A stretch of 64,000 nt of DNA from Lineus longissimus. Lineage: Eukaryota; Nemertea; Pilidiophora; Heteronemertea; Lineidae. The position numbers and the translations under genes were made by a program. The stretch's first letter is position 1. Every line of letters begins with the position of its first letter. The stretch lies in the NCBI RefSeq assembly GCF_910592395.1, contig NC_088308.1:2418001-2482000 (forward strand), given 5' to 3'. Shown here in pieces: positions 42,101-52,845 of the stretch. A model generated the notes under the pieces. That model had not been told where the DNA came from. It saw only the letters and a program-made list of their open reading frames with translations, and searched no databases.

Positions 42101-42567
42101 ATATTTTCACTGCCTTGAGGATCTGTGGGAGTCAAGTTACAAGTTTATTTTACCAACAATAACACAGATTTGACAGTGGCACCTCTATTGACAAGGCAGA
42201 CGAGTCATAACCAGATACTATACCTACCCTTCTTCTTGGAAATCAAACAAGAATCTTCGAATGCAATTGCGGACAAGGTTGTGTCATCTGAAATAATAAA
42301 TTGGCACAAATGTGTAATAAAATTACAGCATTTCTGCTTGTATTTGTATTAGTACTCAGTAGTCATTATACTAAATGCCGAAAAATTATGGTTGAATCTC
42401 AATTTTTCACATGATTTGCTTTCCTTTGGCAGAGGTTGACCTTACTATGGAAATAAATGTGAGCTAGGTCATGGCATATCATGCCGATCCATCGTCATGC
42501 TGATATACATACCCTTGCAAATCATACAAGATTCTTCAGTTGCAATCGCGGAGAGGGTTTTTAGCAT
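39144..42567 (-). CDS. Putative four-exon gene, 121 aa, with duplicated mini-exons
   Basis: Hypothetical model, family not recognised. Exons: 42567-42513, 42287-42228, 40900-40802, 39295-39144 (366 nt, in frame across all junctions). Exons 1 and 2 are homologous: TLSAIATEESCMICK and TTLSAIAFEDSCLISKKK. They are joined in phase, and the intron sequence before their acceptors is also similar, so they look like a tandem exon duplication. Exon 3 is acidic (DGDEEGEPASNSSAEKTLDG). Exon 4 is AHRYGQTTEIRVDSVDRMVA, then LRDIHVQSDEPQF, and a stop. The donors are good (gtatgt, gtaggt, gtaagc). The acceptor of exon 3 is weak and the true start may lie further upstream, since the exon 1 ATG sits directly behind an acceptor. 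The phase agreement supports the model but could be chance. Confidence 0.4.
40138..40216. repeat. Short minisatellite (tgtcccttgtcc)n
   Basis: About six imperfect 12-bp units of tgtcccttgtcc/tgttccttgtcc. It lies in an intron of the putative 121-residue gene model. Confidence 0.8.
41722..41757. repeat. (CA)n microsatellite
   Basis: CA dinucleotides with one G interruption, about 17 units. Confidence 0.95.
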
Positions 42568-44266
42568 CTGGAATGAGAAATTGAAACAGATACATAATAT
42601 CATCAATTCTACAAGAAGTCATGAAAAAAGCAACTTTCAGCCAGATCCAATGAAAGTACCAGATTTTGCCTGATTCTCTCATGCAATGACTCTTAAAAAT
42701 ACATATTTTCCACAAAAAAATAATCAAAGGAAAGTTGGGCTCTCTTCCAAAATCCCTTTTGCCTGTAAAACGATATAATGTCAAGATTTAGTAGGTGACA
42801 CCCACCTTTTGGAACATTGATGCTGAACACATGTCATTTGGCTATTTCATAATGTTGAAATGAGTCAAAGTGTGCACACCCTGCCAGAAAGAATATTCTG
42901 CTTGCACTGCATGCTTGAACCAAGCATTAGAAGGTATAAAATGTGACAGGTAGTGGTTTTATGTAACACACGCAAACTTTCCTTCAAGGTTGACTGAGTC
43001 TGTTGTTGCCTTAGATAACCAAACAAAGGTGTCAGATGTAATACACTAATAGGCCGTGAAGCCAGATTGGTAATGAGATTGGCCATAAGCCATGAATAAA
43101 TAACCTTTTTGATTATTGTGGATTGGGTCTAATAGAAATCGTATGGGGTATTAATCACATAGTAGAGTTACTAGTTTTTCCTAAAACAGATCTTGCAATG
43201 AAAACTGGTAGAAAAAAGTCATAATGGTGAACTTGGTGGATACCAACTTTTCGAATTCTGGTGAATTTAGAATAAAAAACCCATAAAAGTCCTGTAGTTT
43301 CATGGACGAGGAATTTCATCACATACAGATTTGAGAACGAGAAGTTGAATACACCCTTAGAGTTCATACCGTAGAGAATGCTATTATAGACTAGTCGTAG
43401 CACCAAGCACTCAGACCAAAGTATTAAGAGGGCACGTCATCATTGCGTAAATTCAGGAAAGAACCCTTAAGATGGAATGACAACATTTTCATGAGCTCAG
43501 AAACAATTAATTTCAACTTAAACATGACTTAGCTAGGAATAATTTCCAACAAATATCTATATGATTATGAAATACGCAATGTTGGTGAACAGAGCGCCGT
43601 TCGAAACAACAGTGAAACTCGGCCCCTTTTCATCAAATTTGGTAACTCATGACAACGGAGCCTCAGAGGTGTCCTATTTATAGCGAATCCAGTCAGACTT
43701 TTAGCACATACGCGTACATTCAGGGAAGACTCCCTAAGGAGACCCGAGGCGAATTGGCACTGTGATCAGTCATGCTGTCACCTGATCACGGCAACACTGG
43801 ACGCTCGTGACTGCGCCATTCATCATTAAAATCTATATCTTTACGCATCTGTTTGACACAAAAACATTGTTGCTGTTGTGAAAACTATATCACACATGCA
43901 CGACATCCTTAAACTGTCTTTTATCTATCGAAACATAACATTAACAAGGAGGCTTTACATCCATGTTACAAGCAGCGCACTATGACTAGGCCTAGGGCCT
44001 AGGCCTATTAATATAGGCTACACTGGATCAGTGTGTGGACGATCAAACTCATGGATTGTAGTAGGCCTGGAGGGACTATATGTGAGAAATTCAACGGGTG
44101 TAGGCCTACTGTATCAGTGTATGTAATTTTCGACATTGTACGGACCGAAGATCGGGAGATTGTTAATTCACACATAACACACACCGACACAGGTGACAGT
44201 GTGAGCACTGAGTGAGTGACACTACTGAAGTGAGTGTACAACAGTACATAGGCCTACACGTCACGG
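42568..44266. other. Non-coding interval
   Basis: No coding exon, RNA gene or array recognised. Several aggcctaggcctat-type motifs near 43990 resemble others near 11060. Their meaning is unknown. Confidence 0.35.
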
Positions 44267-45075
44267 TATCAGGCTGTTTCGCTACATTGCCAGTTCGCTA
44301 CAAGTCGTTTCGCTACATGGGTGGAGTCGTTTCGCTACATGATGGGTATGGTCGTTTCGCTACATGGAGGACGTTTCGCTACATGGGTGGAGTCGTTTCG
44401 CTACATGGATGTAGTCATTATTTTTACTCTATTTTACCCTACTATAATTCCCGGTGGTGACTACAAATTTATTATAGCACAGTTTGCCGGTAAAAAAACT
44501 TATACAGTTTGATGGCGCGCAAGGGGTTCTTGTCGTTTGTTCGCACTTGAATGGACCAGTAACCTCATAGACATCCATTCGCGTTGGCTCGCTCAATTAC
44601 GTACTTATTATTGATTGACAGGGGTCATTCAACCGCACTTCAACGCAGATTTGGAGGCCTTTGCAAGGCCTTCGCGTTGGCTCGCTCAACCGTCTGTATC
44701 CGTGTATACGTACTTATTATTGATTGACAGGGGTCATTCAAACGCACTCCAACGCAGATTTGGAGGCCTTTGCAAGGCCTTCGCGTTGGCTCGCTCAACC
44801 GTCTGTATCCGTGTATACGTACTTATTATTGATTGACAGGGGTCATTCAAACGCACTCCAATGCAGATTTGGAGGCCTTTGCAAGGCCTTCGCGTTGGCT
44901 CGCTCGTCTCACCCATGTAGCGAAACGTCCTCCATGTAGCGAAACGACCATACCCATCATGTAGCGAAACGACTCCACCCATGTAGCGAAACGACCTACC
45001 ATGTAGCGAAACGACCGCCACATGTAGCGAAACGACTTGTAGCGAACTGGCAATGTAGCGAAACGACAGTAATTC
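44267..45075. mobile_element. GTTTCGCTACATG TIR element, copy 3 (809 bp, rearranged)
   Basis: Has the same ends as copies 1 and 2 (TATCAGGCTG and CGACAGTAATTC) and both motif arrays. The left arm lacks the unit with GTGGCG. The element diverges from copies 1 and 2 after about 44535; its centre is replaced by a 109-bp tandem array, and homology resumes at ggcctttgcaaggccttcgc. A structural variant of the same family. Confidence 0.7.
44579..44905. repeat. 109-bp tandem array inside TIR copy 3
   Basis: TTCGCGTTGG recurs at 44579, 44671, 44780 and 44889. The last two intervals are exactly 109 bp, and the first is 92 bp because of a 17-bp deletion. Part of the unit (ggcctttgcaaggccttcgc) is normal inner sequence of the element. 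The rest (ttattattgattgacagggg) is absent from copies 1 and 2, so foreign or rearranged DNA was amplified together with element sequence. Confidence 0.85.
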
Positions 45076-45200
45076 GGATCAGCCACACCAGTCCCTATTC
45101 GCCAGAATATCAATATAGCACTCGCGTTGAATGCTGCAGTGACGTGATTACACTATATATACTGACTTATTGACAAAGTAACACGTCAGAGAGAATCCAC

Positions 45201-45669
45201 TGGAATGACCAGGAAATACTTGACGGGTGTGTTGCAATGTTTTCATTCTTAGTTCAACATTTTGTCACTTGAGAAATTTGGCACTTCAGTACGAAGATTT
45301 TGCGCAACATCAACCTCTTCTAAGATCTTGTTCAATAAAATCGTCACCTTGTTACAAAGATAGAATGCTTTTCTTTCAAACGGTATGGCGCACAATGTTC
45401 ATTGATCATGAAGTTTGAGGATATCAGCATATTTTAAGGAGAAAATCGGGAAAAAAAATTTCGATTGCAACTTTTTTCATTTTGCATAATATAACCTTGT
45501 CCCACAACATCCGCAGAGGCCGTGGCTGCTCTGTAAACTCGACAAAGAGCCGTCTCGACTCCCTTGTCCTCCGGTACCACCAGGCCTGATTACTGCCTGG
45601 ACCGTACTGCAATTGGCCTACCACTGATGACACTTACATGGTGAGGGCTCACCCTCACAATATTCAGGC
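45201..45669 (-). repeat. Duplicated 470-bp module with coding-like exon, copy 2
   Basis: Counterpart of 28394-28873. The minus-strand frame is kept (GSNQAWWYRRTRESRRLFVE and so on) despite a 3-base length difference. The remaining differences lie mainly outside it or in the poly-A stretch. Both borders are abrupt: homology starts at tggaatgaccaggaaatact and stops at cacaatattcaggc. Confidence 0.55.
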
Positions 45670-45869
45670 TTCTCCCTCAAAGGGCCCCCTCAATCCCGCT
45701 GCGCTGGATCTTCTCCCTAATTTGATAGTGACCAGCTAGACAAGGATCCCGTTTTGCGAGTTGTTGCTACTTATGGCTGTACCGTCGCTACTTTTTGCTG
45801 GGTCACTGGATGTACCAAGTCATGCCCGCTGAAACGACGAGTGATCTCATCAACATTGTTGTGGCGATA

Positions 45870-46420
45870 CTCTACACCATCCCGAAGACCAAATCAGTCT
45901 TGGCTGCTCTGCCAAGTTGTTGGTGAGAGAGATGAGGCAATCACAGCCAGGCCGAATCAGTCCTGGCTGCTCGATCGTGTTGACAACATGATGAGAGAGA
46001 TGAGATAGTCACAGCCAGGCCGAATCAGTCTTGGCTGCTCCACCGTGTTGACAATATGGTGAGAGAGATGAGACGGTCACAGGCAGTCCAAATCAGTCTT
46101 TGCTGCTCCACCGTGTTGGCACCATGATGAGAGGGATGAGACAGTCACAGCCACGTCTGTCTTGTTGGCTGCTCTGCCAAGTTGTCAACATGGTGAGAGA
46201 GATGAGACAGTCACAGCCGGGCCGAATCAGTCCTAGCTGCTCCACCGTGTTGACAGCATGATGCAGCAAAGACCAGCCAAGCCACATCTGTCTTGTTGGC
46301 TGCTCTGCCAAGTTGTCAACATGGTGAGAGAGATGAGACGGTCACAGCCAGGCCGAATCAGTCCTGGCTGCTCCACTGTGTTGACAACATGGTTGGAGAG
46401 ATGAGACGGTAACCAGGCCA
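45870..46420. repeat. 68-bp minisatellite, about eight diverged units
   Basis: Units such as ggccgaatcagtcctggctg followed by gtgttgacaacatgg and gagagagatgagac repeat at 68 bp (for example 45951 and 46019). A separate decayed unit lies at 46829-46875. Non-coding. Confidence 0.9.
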
Positions 46421-46875
46421 GGTTTAAAGCACAAACATCAGGAATATCACATCAAAAGAATCATTTAATTTATTAAGACAATGCAACTTTTCAAATCTAG
46501 ATACATGAGAAATGTCTTTGATATATCTACTATGACAAATTTTCTGATATACTTCTAAATATCAGACCATGGAAGAGGTATCATTACAAGAAAATGTCAA
46601 AATGTCCAAAATGTAAACCATGGGAAATTTCAAACTTATTTGAAATATATACTGACCACGACTAACTTAGACCTTCACACTCGTTCCCCGAAGTGGTGTC
46701 TCACTGCTTGAAGGGATTTGGGTCATATAACAGCTTCTCTTCAATGGGTTGCTGCTCTAAGGGTTCTGCGACTCTTTACACTGGGCTAGGAAATTCTTCC
46801 AGGCCTAACTCTGTAATTCTATAACAGTCAGGCCGAATCAGTCCTGGCTGCTCGACCGTGTTGACAAGGTGAGAG

Positions 46876-48189
46876 GGATGGGACTCTCAACCTACCTGGA
46901 AGACAGTAGGCCAGATACTTCAGATGAGAGTGACAGCTATATTCCCGCAGATTTTCCAGTGTACTTATCTGCGCACTGCTGCTTCCTAGCGGCTAATCGA
47001 TAACCGCCAACTCCTGATTCATTCGCTAGTAGGCTGATTGGTGTAGAATGTTATTGGCGGTGCTGTAGCAGCTACCAGTGGTGCGTTACTTTAGCTTAGA
47101 TTATCAGGGATGGTAGAGATGACACCGACGACGAGATAGTGTTTAGCTGATCTCACTAGGATTATCTTTAAATCTTTTCTAACCGACCCTCGGCTAATGA
47201 TGTAAGTCATTTTACTGTCATTTTAAACTCTTCTTTCGATTGCTGTTTCAGTGACATTTTCACTATCGCACCACTGTTGTTGCAAGTTTACTCGCATCGA
47301 CTCTGATCATTGAATAGATGGTTTAGAGTTGAGTGTCAGGCTGTGCACTTTGCTCGACTTTCACCTCGCACTTGGTTTACGGGAATGCTGTGGTTATTTT
47401 AGCGATATGACAATTTTCTGCCAAGTGTGTATCCGTACAGAGACTATGCCCCCAATGACAAAGCATTAGACTTGTCACAGCCTTCGTTCTAAAGCGGCCG
47501 AATCGAGCCTACCGGGTGTCGTGATATATAAAAAAATTTTCTTCGGTAAAATGAAAACCTCACTCAAAAACTTCTACGAGGCTTTATTATTTTACCGAAA
47601 AAACCTCTACGCGCGGGGTGTGTTGGCGGAAAGACTTTTCAAAAGCTCGAAAACCTTTATTTCTAAGAGTGAATCAGCAATTTCTCTGACTAACACAGAC
47701 GATTGCTCCAACATGTCCACATACTTCCTCTCGTGCAGCACTGGCAATGTCCTCTCTTTGATGTAAGACTGTATCTACTCATGAATATCGAACCCACACG
47801 AAGAAGACTGTATTATACACTTACCGTACACGGCTATCGTATAGCCCATTGATCAATTATCCATTGATCAATTAATCAATCACCCGATCTATCTCGAACA
47901 GCAGCAATTTAATGTTATTACTTATCACAACTGTTAATCCGATCTGAGATCTCGTGGGACCTTTTTGTCAATTAAAGAGGTCCTGGTATAGATTTGACAA
48001 CCTCGTGTATATTGTGGTCTAATTGATATAATGCAGGGGCTGAGTGATAGCCCAAGGTAACCCGCGATAACCAATACCCATCACAGCAGTCATTAGCAGG
48101 ATCTTCGTGTTGATGCTACTTATCAATATTTGACCTTATAAATCGATTGAATTCAATCGAGCTTAATGGAGCATCGGTTGACAGTCAAT
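46876..48189. other. Gene-poor interval
   Basis: No supported gene. An inverted pair, TTTTCTTCGGTAAAAT and ATTTTACCGAAAAAA, at about 47535-47605 could form a hairpin. Confidence 0.35.
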
Positions 48190-48580
48190 CTTCTGTCTCA
48201 CATGATTTGAGCTAATGCTGACAAGTTTTGAACAGCCATCATCTTCTGACATGATTGGGACACCTGTTGAATAGTTTTCAATATCTAGCGTCTTCTGACA
48301 TGGTTGGGACACCTGTTGAATAGTTTGAATAGCTAGGATCTTCTGACATGATTGGAGCACCTGTTGAATAGTTTAGAATAGCCAGCGTCTTCTGACATGA
48401 TTGGAGCACCTGTTGAATAGTTTAGAATAGCCAGCGTCTTCTGACATGATTGGAGCACCTGTTGAATAGTTTAGAATAGCCAGCGTCTTCAGACATGATC
48501 GGAGCACCCGTTGAAAAGTTTAGGATAGTCAGGATCTTAGTCAGGATCTTCTGACATGATTGGAGTACCTAAGAGTGGAT
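48190..48580. repeat. 49-bp minisatellite, about eight units
   Basis: Unit ctgttgaatagtttagaata then gccagcgtcttctgacatga and ttggagcac. The period is 49 bp where measured (48361 and 48410), and the edges are more diverged. Confidence 0.9.
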
Positions 48581-49059
48581 AAGAATTAAACGTAACCCAA
48601 AATCTATACTATATACATGTACTAGTTGTTTGCGTTGGGTGGGTTTCATAGACCAGCAGTCGGAGCTATATAGTGAGAAAAAAACGATAAGAAATTGTCG
48701 CAAACACATTTTATTTTGATGATACACGTTACTGAAAACATAAGAATCTTTAATGGAATTACCCAATGTAATCTTTGTACAAATAGTCAATTCGAGACGG
48801 GAGCCAAGCAGTGGCTACGCTGAACAGATCAATAGAAGCTGCCTGAGGCTCTCAACAAGCTATAACCAGTCTGTTATGAATGTATCTCGTAGCAGTGTAC
48901 TGTTTAATAGGGCCAGTTTGAAATAATTTTTAATTGGCCATGTTTCATATGTTGGTATCAAATGGACCAATCAATATTTGAATTGGATTTTCAATAATGA
49001 GTGGTTTATCGAAACCACGCGCTTTTTGTGTTCCGCCCTTTGCATCATCTCCAATGCTT

Positions 49060-49620
49060 AATCAAAGCATGTTTCTTTGGAAAACTGCAAAATCGCAAAC
49101 ATCGCATGCTTTTGGCTGTCCTTCCTTGGTTGAATATCCCGCCTTTTCTTGCATGGCATCGGGCAGACACCCGGCTGTTCGATGTTCCTCTTGGTGAAAT
49201 GTCCATCTGGAATGACATCTCACGAACAGACACGTACGTCGTCCTCTGTTAGGCCTATATTAGATCTTCCTGCGCAACATCCTGAAGACATCCGACTGTT
49301 GGATGTTCATCTTGGTTGAATACCCATCTTTCTGCGTAAAATCTGGCAGACATCTGACTGCTTTGTCCCTTCTTGGTTGAATACCCAACTTCCTGCGTAG
49401 CATCTGGCAGACATCTGACTGCTATGTCCCTTCTTGGTTGAATACCCAACTTCCTGCGTAGCATCTGGCAGACACCCAAATCTGCTGGATGTCCCTATTG
49501 GTTGAATATCTATTTCTTGCATAACATCTGGAAGACATCCGACTGTGTGATGTCTCTTCTTGCTTGAATATTCCATTTCTTGCTAAACATCACAGGCAGA
49601 AATCGACTGTGGAGTCTCCC
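49060..49620. repeat. 61-bp minisatellite, about eight to nine units
   Basis: Unit cttggttgaatacccaactt then cctgcgtagcatctggcaga and catctgactgctatgtccct. The period is 61 bp (49381 and 49442). The first units (49060-49250) are strongly diverged. It makes overlapping spurious minus-strand frames. Confidence 0.85.
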
Positions 49621-51604
49621 CTTGGTTCAATGCGATAGGGGCTCGAGTCTATTGGCGCCTCAGTCTCCATTAAGAAGCGTTGCATGAACCATCGCTAGCA
49701 TGATGCATACATTTATTGATAATCTGAATGCGTTACACGCCAGCTTATTCATGGGGAAACATACATAAAACAGACACAACTGCAATATCCATCGTTCAAA
49801 TGTTGTTTGCCTGTTGATGATAAAAACGTGCGACATCAACAATGTGATGGATGTACACCGAACTTTCAACGGTATTGCCTCAGTATAGCCTCCGCCATTG
49901 TCTGGAAGCTGAGCAATGTCAATACATTGAGGGTCAAGATGTAGATGCAGCCAAACGTCCAAGAATCCCAGGAAAAATACAATTGATGGTATAAAGTAAT
50001 GGCAAAAGTCGGATATTAATAGCATATTACATGTAAATTGTGAAGACCACTGAATGAAAATGCGGGCCAGCATCGCGCATTATTATATTGGGGTTGTTAC
50101 AGTTCTTTGATCAACATTACAATACATATAGTCAGCATTCTTTCATGCTCAGTATACTGGTTACTTCAAAAAGGTTGCACCACCAGATCGGAGTAGCAAT
50201 AGCGGTCACTGTAACCTGAGTTTTAAAAGATCCATATTTTTCAAGAGTGCGCCTGGTGGGGATACCTTATAGTGAGGCGAATATAGTCAAAATCTTAAAT
50301 GAACTGTGCTTTGAGGTATAAATGCTAAACTGCTTGATATGATATGTCGTACATGTACATTGTAACTTCATCAAACCGATATCAAAATGTATCTAAGGTT
50401 CATTCATCCCTGCATATGAATAATATTGATCTACCTCTCCCTGAAGTGCAATCAAGAAGTTTAATGGCAGCTGCGGTAAAGTTTAATCGATGGCCGCGCA
50501 GATGACAAACATAGCGGAACCATGGCTGTGAAAAATGAAGAACTTAGTGTGATATTACTTTTTCGTGACAGAAACTAATTCTACCTCACATCTGAAAAAC
50601 CTCACTTAACGCAGTATAGAAAGACTTGCCGAAGAAAAACGGCTGTCTTGGCATAGCAGTGACGGGCGGACCTCAAGCGGACCTGCCTGACAACGAAGGC
50701 AGCATCTTATCCGACATAAATTATCTCGATCAAATATAAATTTTGGCGCAAGAAGTCAATTTGTCAGAGACGAACATTCTCTGTCACACAGGGTATCTTC
50801 GTTGCAGCCAAAACATATATTGATGATCGAAAACATAAAAAATCTCCTTCACAATCACAGAAGAACAGTTTTCAGTTGGCAATTCCCCCGAGTATCATCA
50901 CTAACATGTTTTTCTTGCTGATTGTCCTCCTGATCTCGGAGGTCGAAAGATGTGATGTGCCCTCCATGACTTAAAGCTCGTGGCGGCCCTGAAAAGGACA
51001 CTTCAATCTTCGTCGGAGAAACACATCTTCTGCTTCATCATCATATACGTTCATCGTCACACAGAATTCTCACGGTAAAAGTTCTTTGTCACGGTACAAA
51101 TAATTATATTCTGTCAGTACGTTCATAATCCTTCATCGTCGCAGATTCATCACGTCTTCTCATGCTTCGACACGCAGGAGCAGAATAACATGACAAGAAA
51201 AAAGATGGTAGAATCGCCCTGGGTATGTAGCGCTCTACCATCACGCTACCCTGGCCTTGGTGATCGAGCAAGTATCTACTCCGTATGTTATACCACAAAA
51301 TCGATTTTGAACGCTAGCCAGAATAACTAATTTATATGTATACTGTAGAGTTCCATATTCGCGTATGCCCCAAAAGACAAACCGCATCATTTTCAGTTTG
51401 ATTCATCCAGTTCGCATGCCGAGTAATTTAGTATTTAACAATTTCCTGAAGCAAAATCAACTGGCGGTCTCCTTCAGATAAACTTAAGATTGGTTCATTT
51501 TGTAATGACTGTTTTGGTGAATCTGTGCTAAATGATTTTGATTGGATATATTATGATGATGTCTCCAAAAATTATCTGCTTTATCTTAAAGTGCAACTTG
51601 CACA
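49621..51604. other. Gene-poor interval
   Basis: No supported gene. The longest frame (minus, 50073-49660) has hydrophobic stretches but no recognised domain. Confidence 0.35.
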
Positions 51605-52845
51605 AACAATAACTAGTAGATAACAGCAACATTAGATATCAAAAGTAACTTGTAGATAACAGCACATTAGATATCAAAAGTAACTTGTAGATAACAGCAC
51701 ATTAGATATCAAAAGTAACTTGTAGATAACAGCAACATTAGATATCAAAGGTAACTTGTAGATAACAGCACATTAGATATCAAAAGTAACTTGTAGATAA
51801 CAGCAACATTAGATATCAAAAGTAACTTGTAGATAACAGCACATACGATATCAAAAGTAACTTGTAGATAACAGCACATACGATATCAAAAGTAACTTGT
51901 AGATAACAGCACATACGATATCAAAAGTAACTTGTAGATAACAGCACATACGATATCAAAAGTAACTTGTAGATAACAGCACATACGATATCAAAAGTAA
52001 CTTGTAGATAACAGCACATACGATATCAAAAGTAACTTGTAGATAACAGCACATTAGATATCAAAAGTAACTTGTAGATAACAGCAACATTAGATATCAA
52101 AAGTAACTTGTAGATAACAGCACATTAGATATCAAAAGTAACTTGTAGATAACAGCACATACGATATCAAAAGTAACTTGTAGATAACAGCAACATTAGA
52201 TATCAAAAGTAACTTGTAGATAACAGCACATTAGATATCAAAGGTAACTTGTAGATAACAGCAACATTAGATATCAAAAGTAACTTGTAGATAACAGCAC
52301 ATTAGATATCAAAAGTAACTTGTAGATAACAGCACATTAGATATCAAAAGTAACTTGTAGATAACAGCACATACGATATCAAAAGTAACTTGTAGATAAC
52401 AGCACATTAGATATCAAAAGTAACTTGTAGATAACAGCACATTAGATGTCAAAAGTAACTTGTAGATAACAGCAACATTAGATATCAAAAGTAACTTGTA
52501 GATAACAGCACATTAGATATCAAAAGTAACTTGTAGATAACATCACATTAGATATCAAAAGTAACTTGTAGATAACAGCACATTAGATATCAAAAGTAAC
52601 TTGTAGATAACAGCACATACGATATCAAAAGTAACTTGTAGATAACAGCACATTAGATATCAAAAGTAACTTGTAGATAACAGCACATTAGATGTCAAAA
52701 GTAACTTGTAGATAACAGCAACATTAGATATCAAAAGTAACTTGTAGATAACAGCACATTAGATATCAAAAGTAACTTGTAGATAACAGCACATACGATA
52801 TCAAAAGTAACTTGTAGATAACAGCACATTGGATGTCAAAAGATT
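51605..52845. repeat. 35/36-bp satellite-like array, about 35 units
   Basis: Unit aaaagtaacttgtagataac then agcacattagatatc (35 bp). Variants: agcaacattag (36 bp), agcacatacg, gatgtc for gatatc, and aaaggt for aaaagt. Six agcacatacg units stand in a row (about 51840-52030). The variant order repeats over seven units towards the right end. Non-coding, AT-rich and very homogeneous. Confidence 0.97.

Noticed and set aside
49660-50073. 137-codon minus-strand frame
   Set aside because: Hydrophobic, AT-driven, no recognisable family or flanking splice signals.
51605-52845. CRISPR-like regular array
   Set aside because: Units are contiguous head-to-tail without unique spacers, in a eukaryotic genome; it is a satellite.
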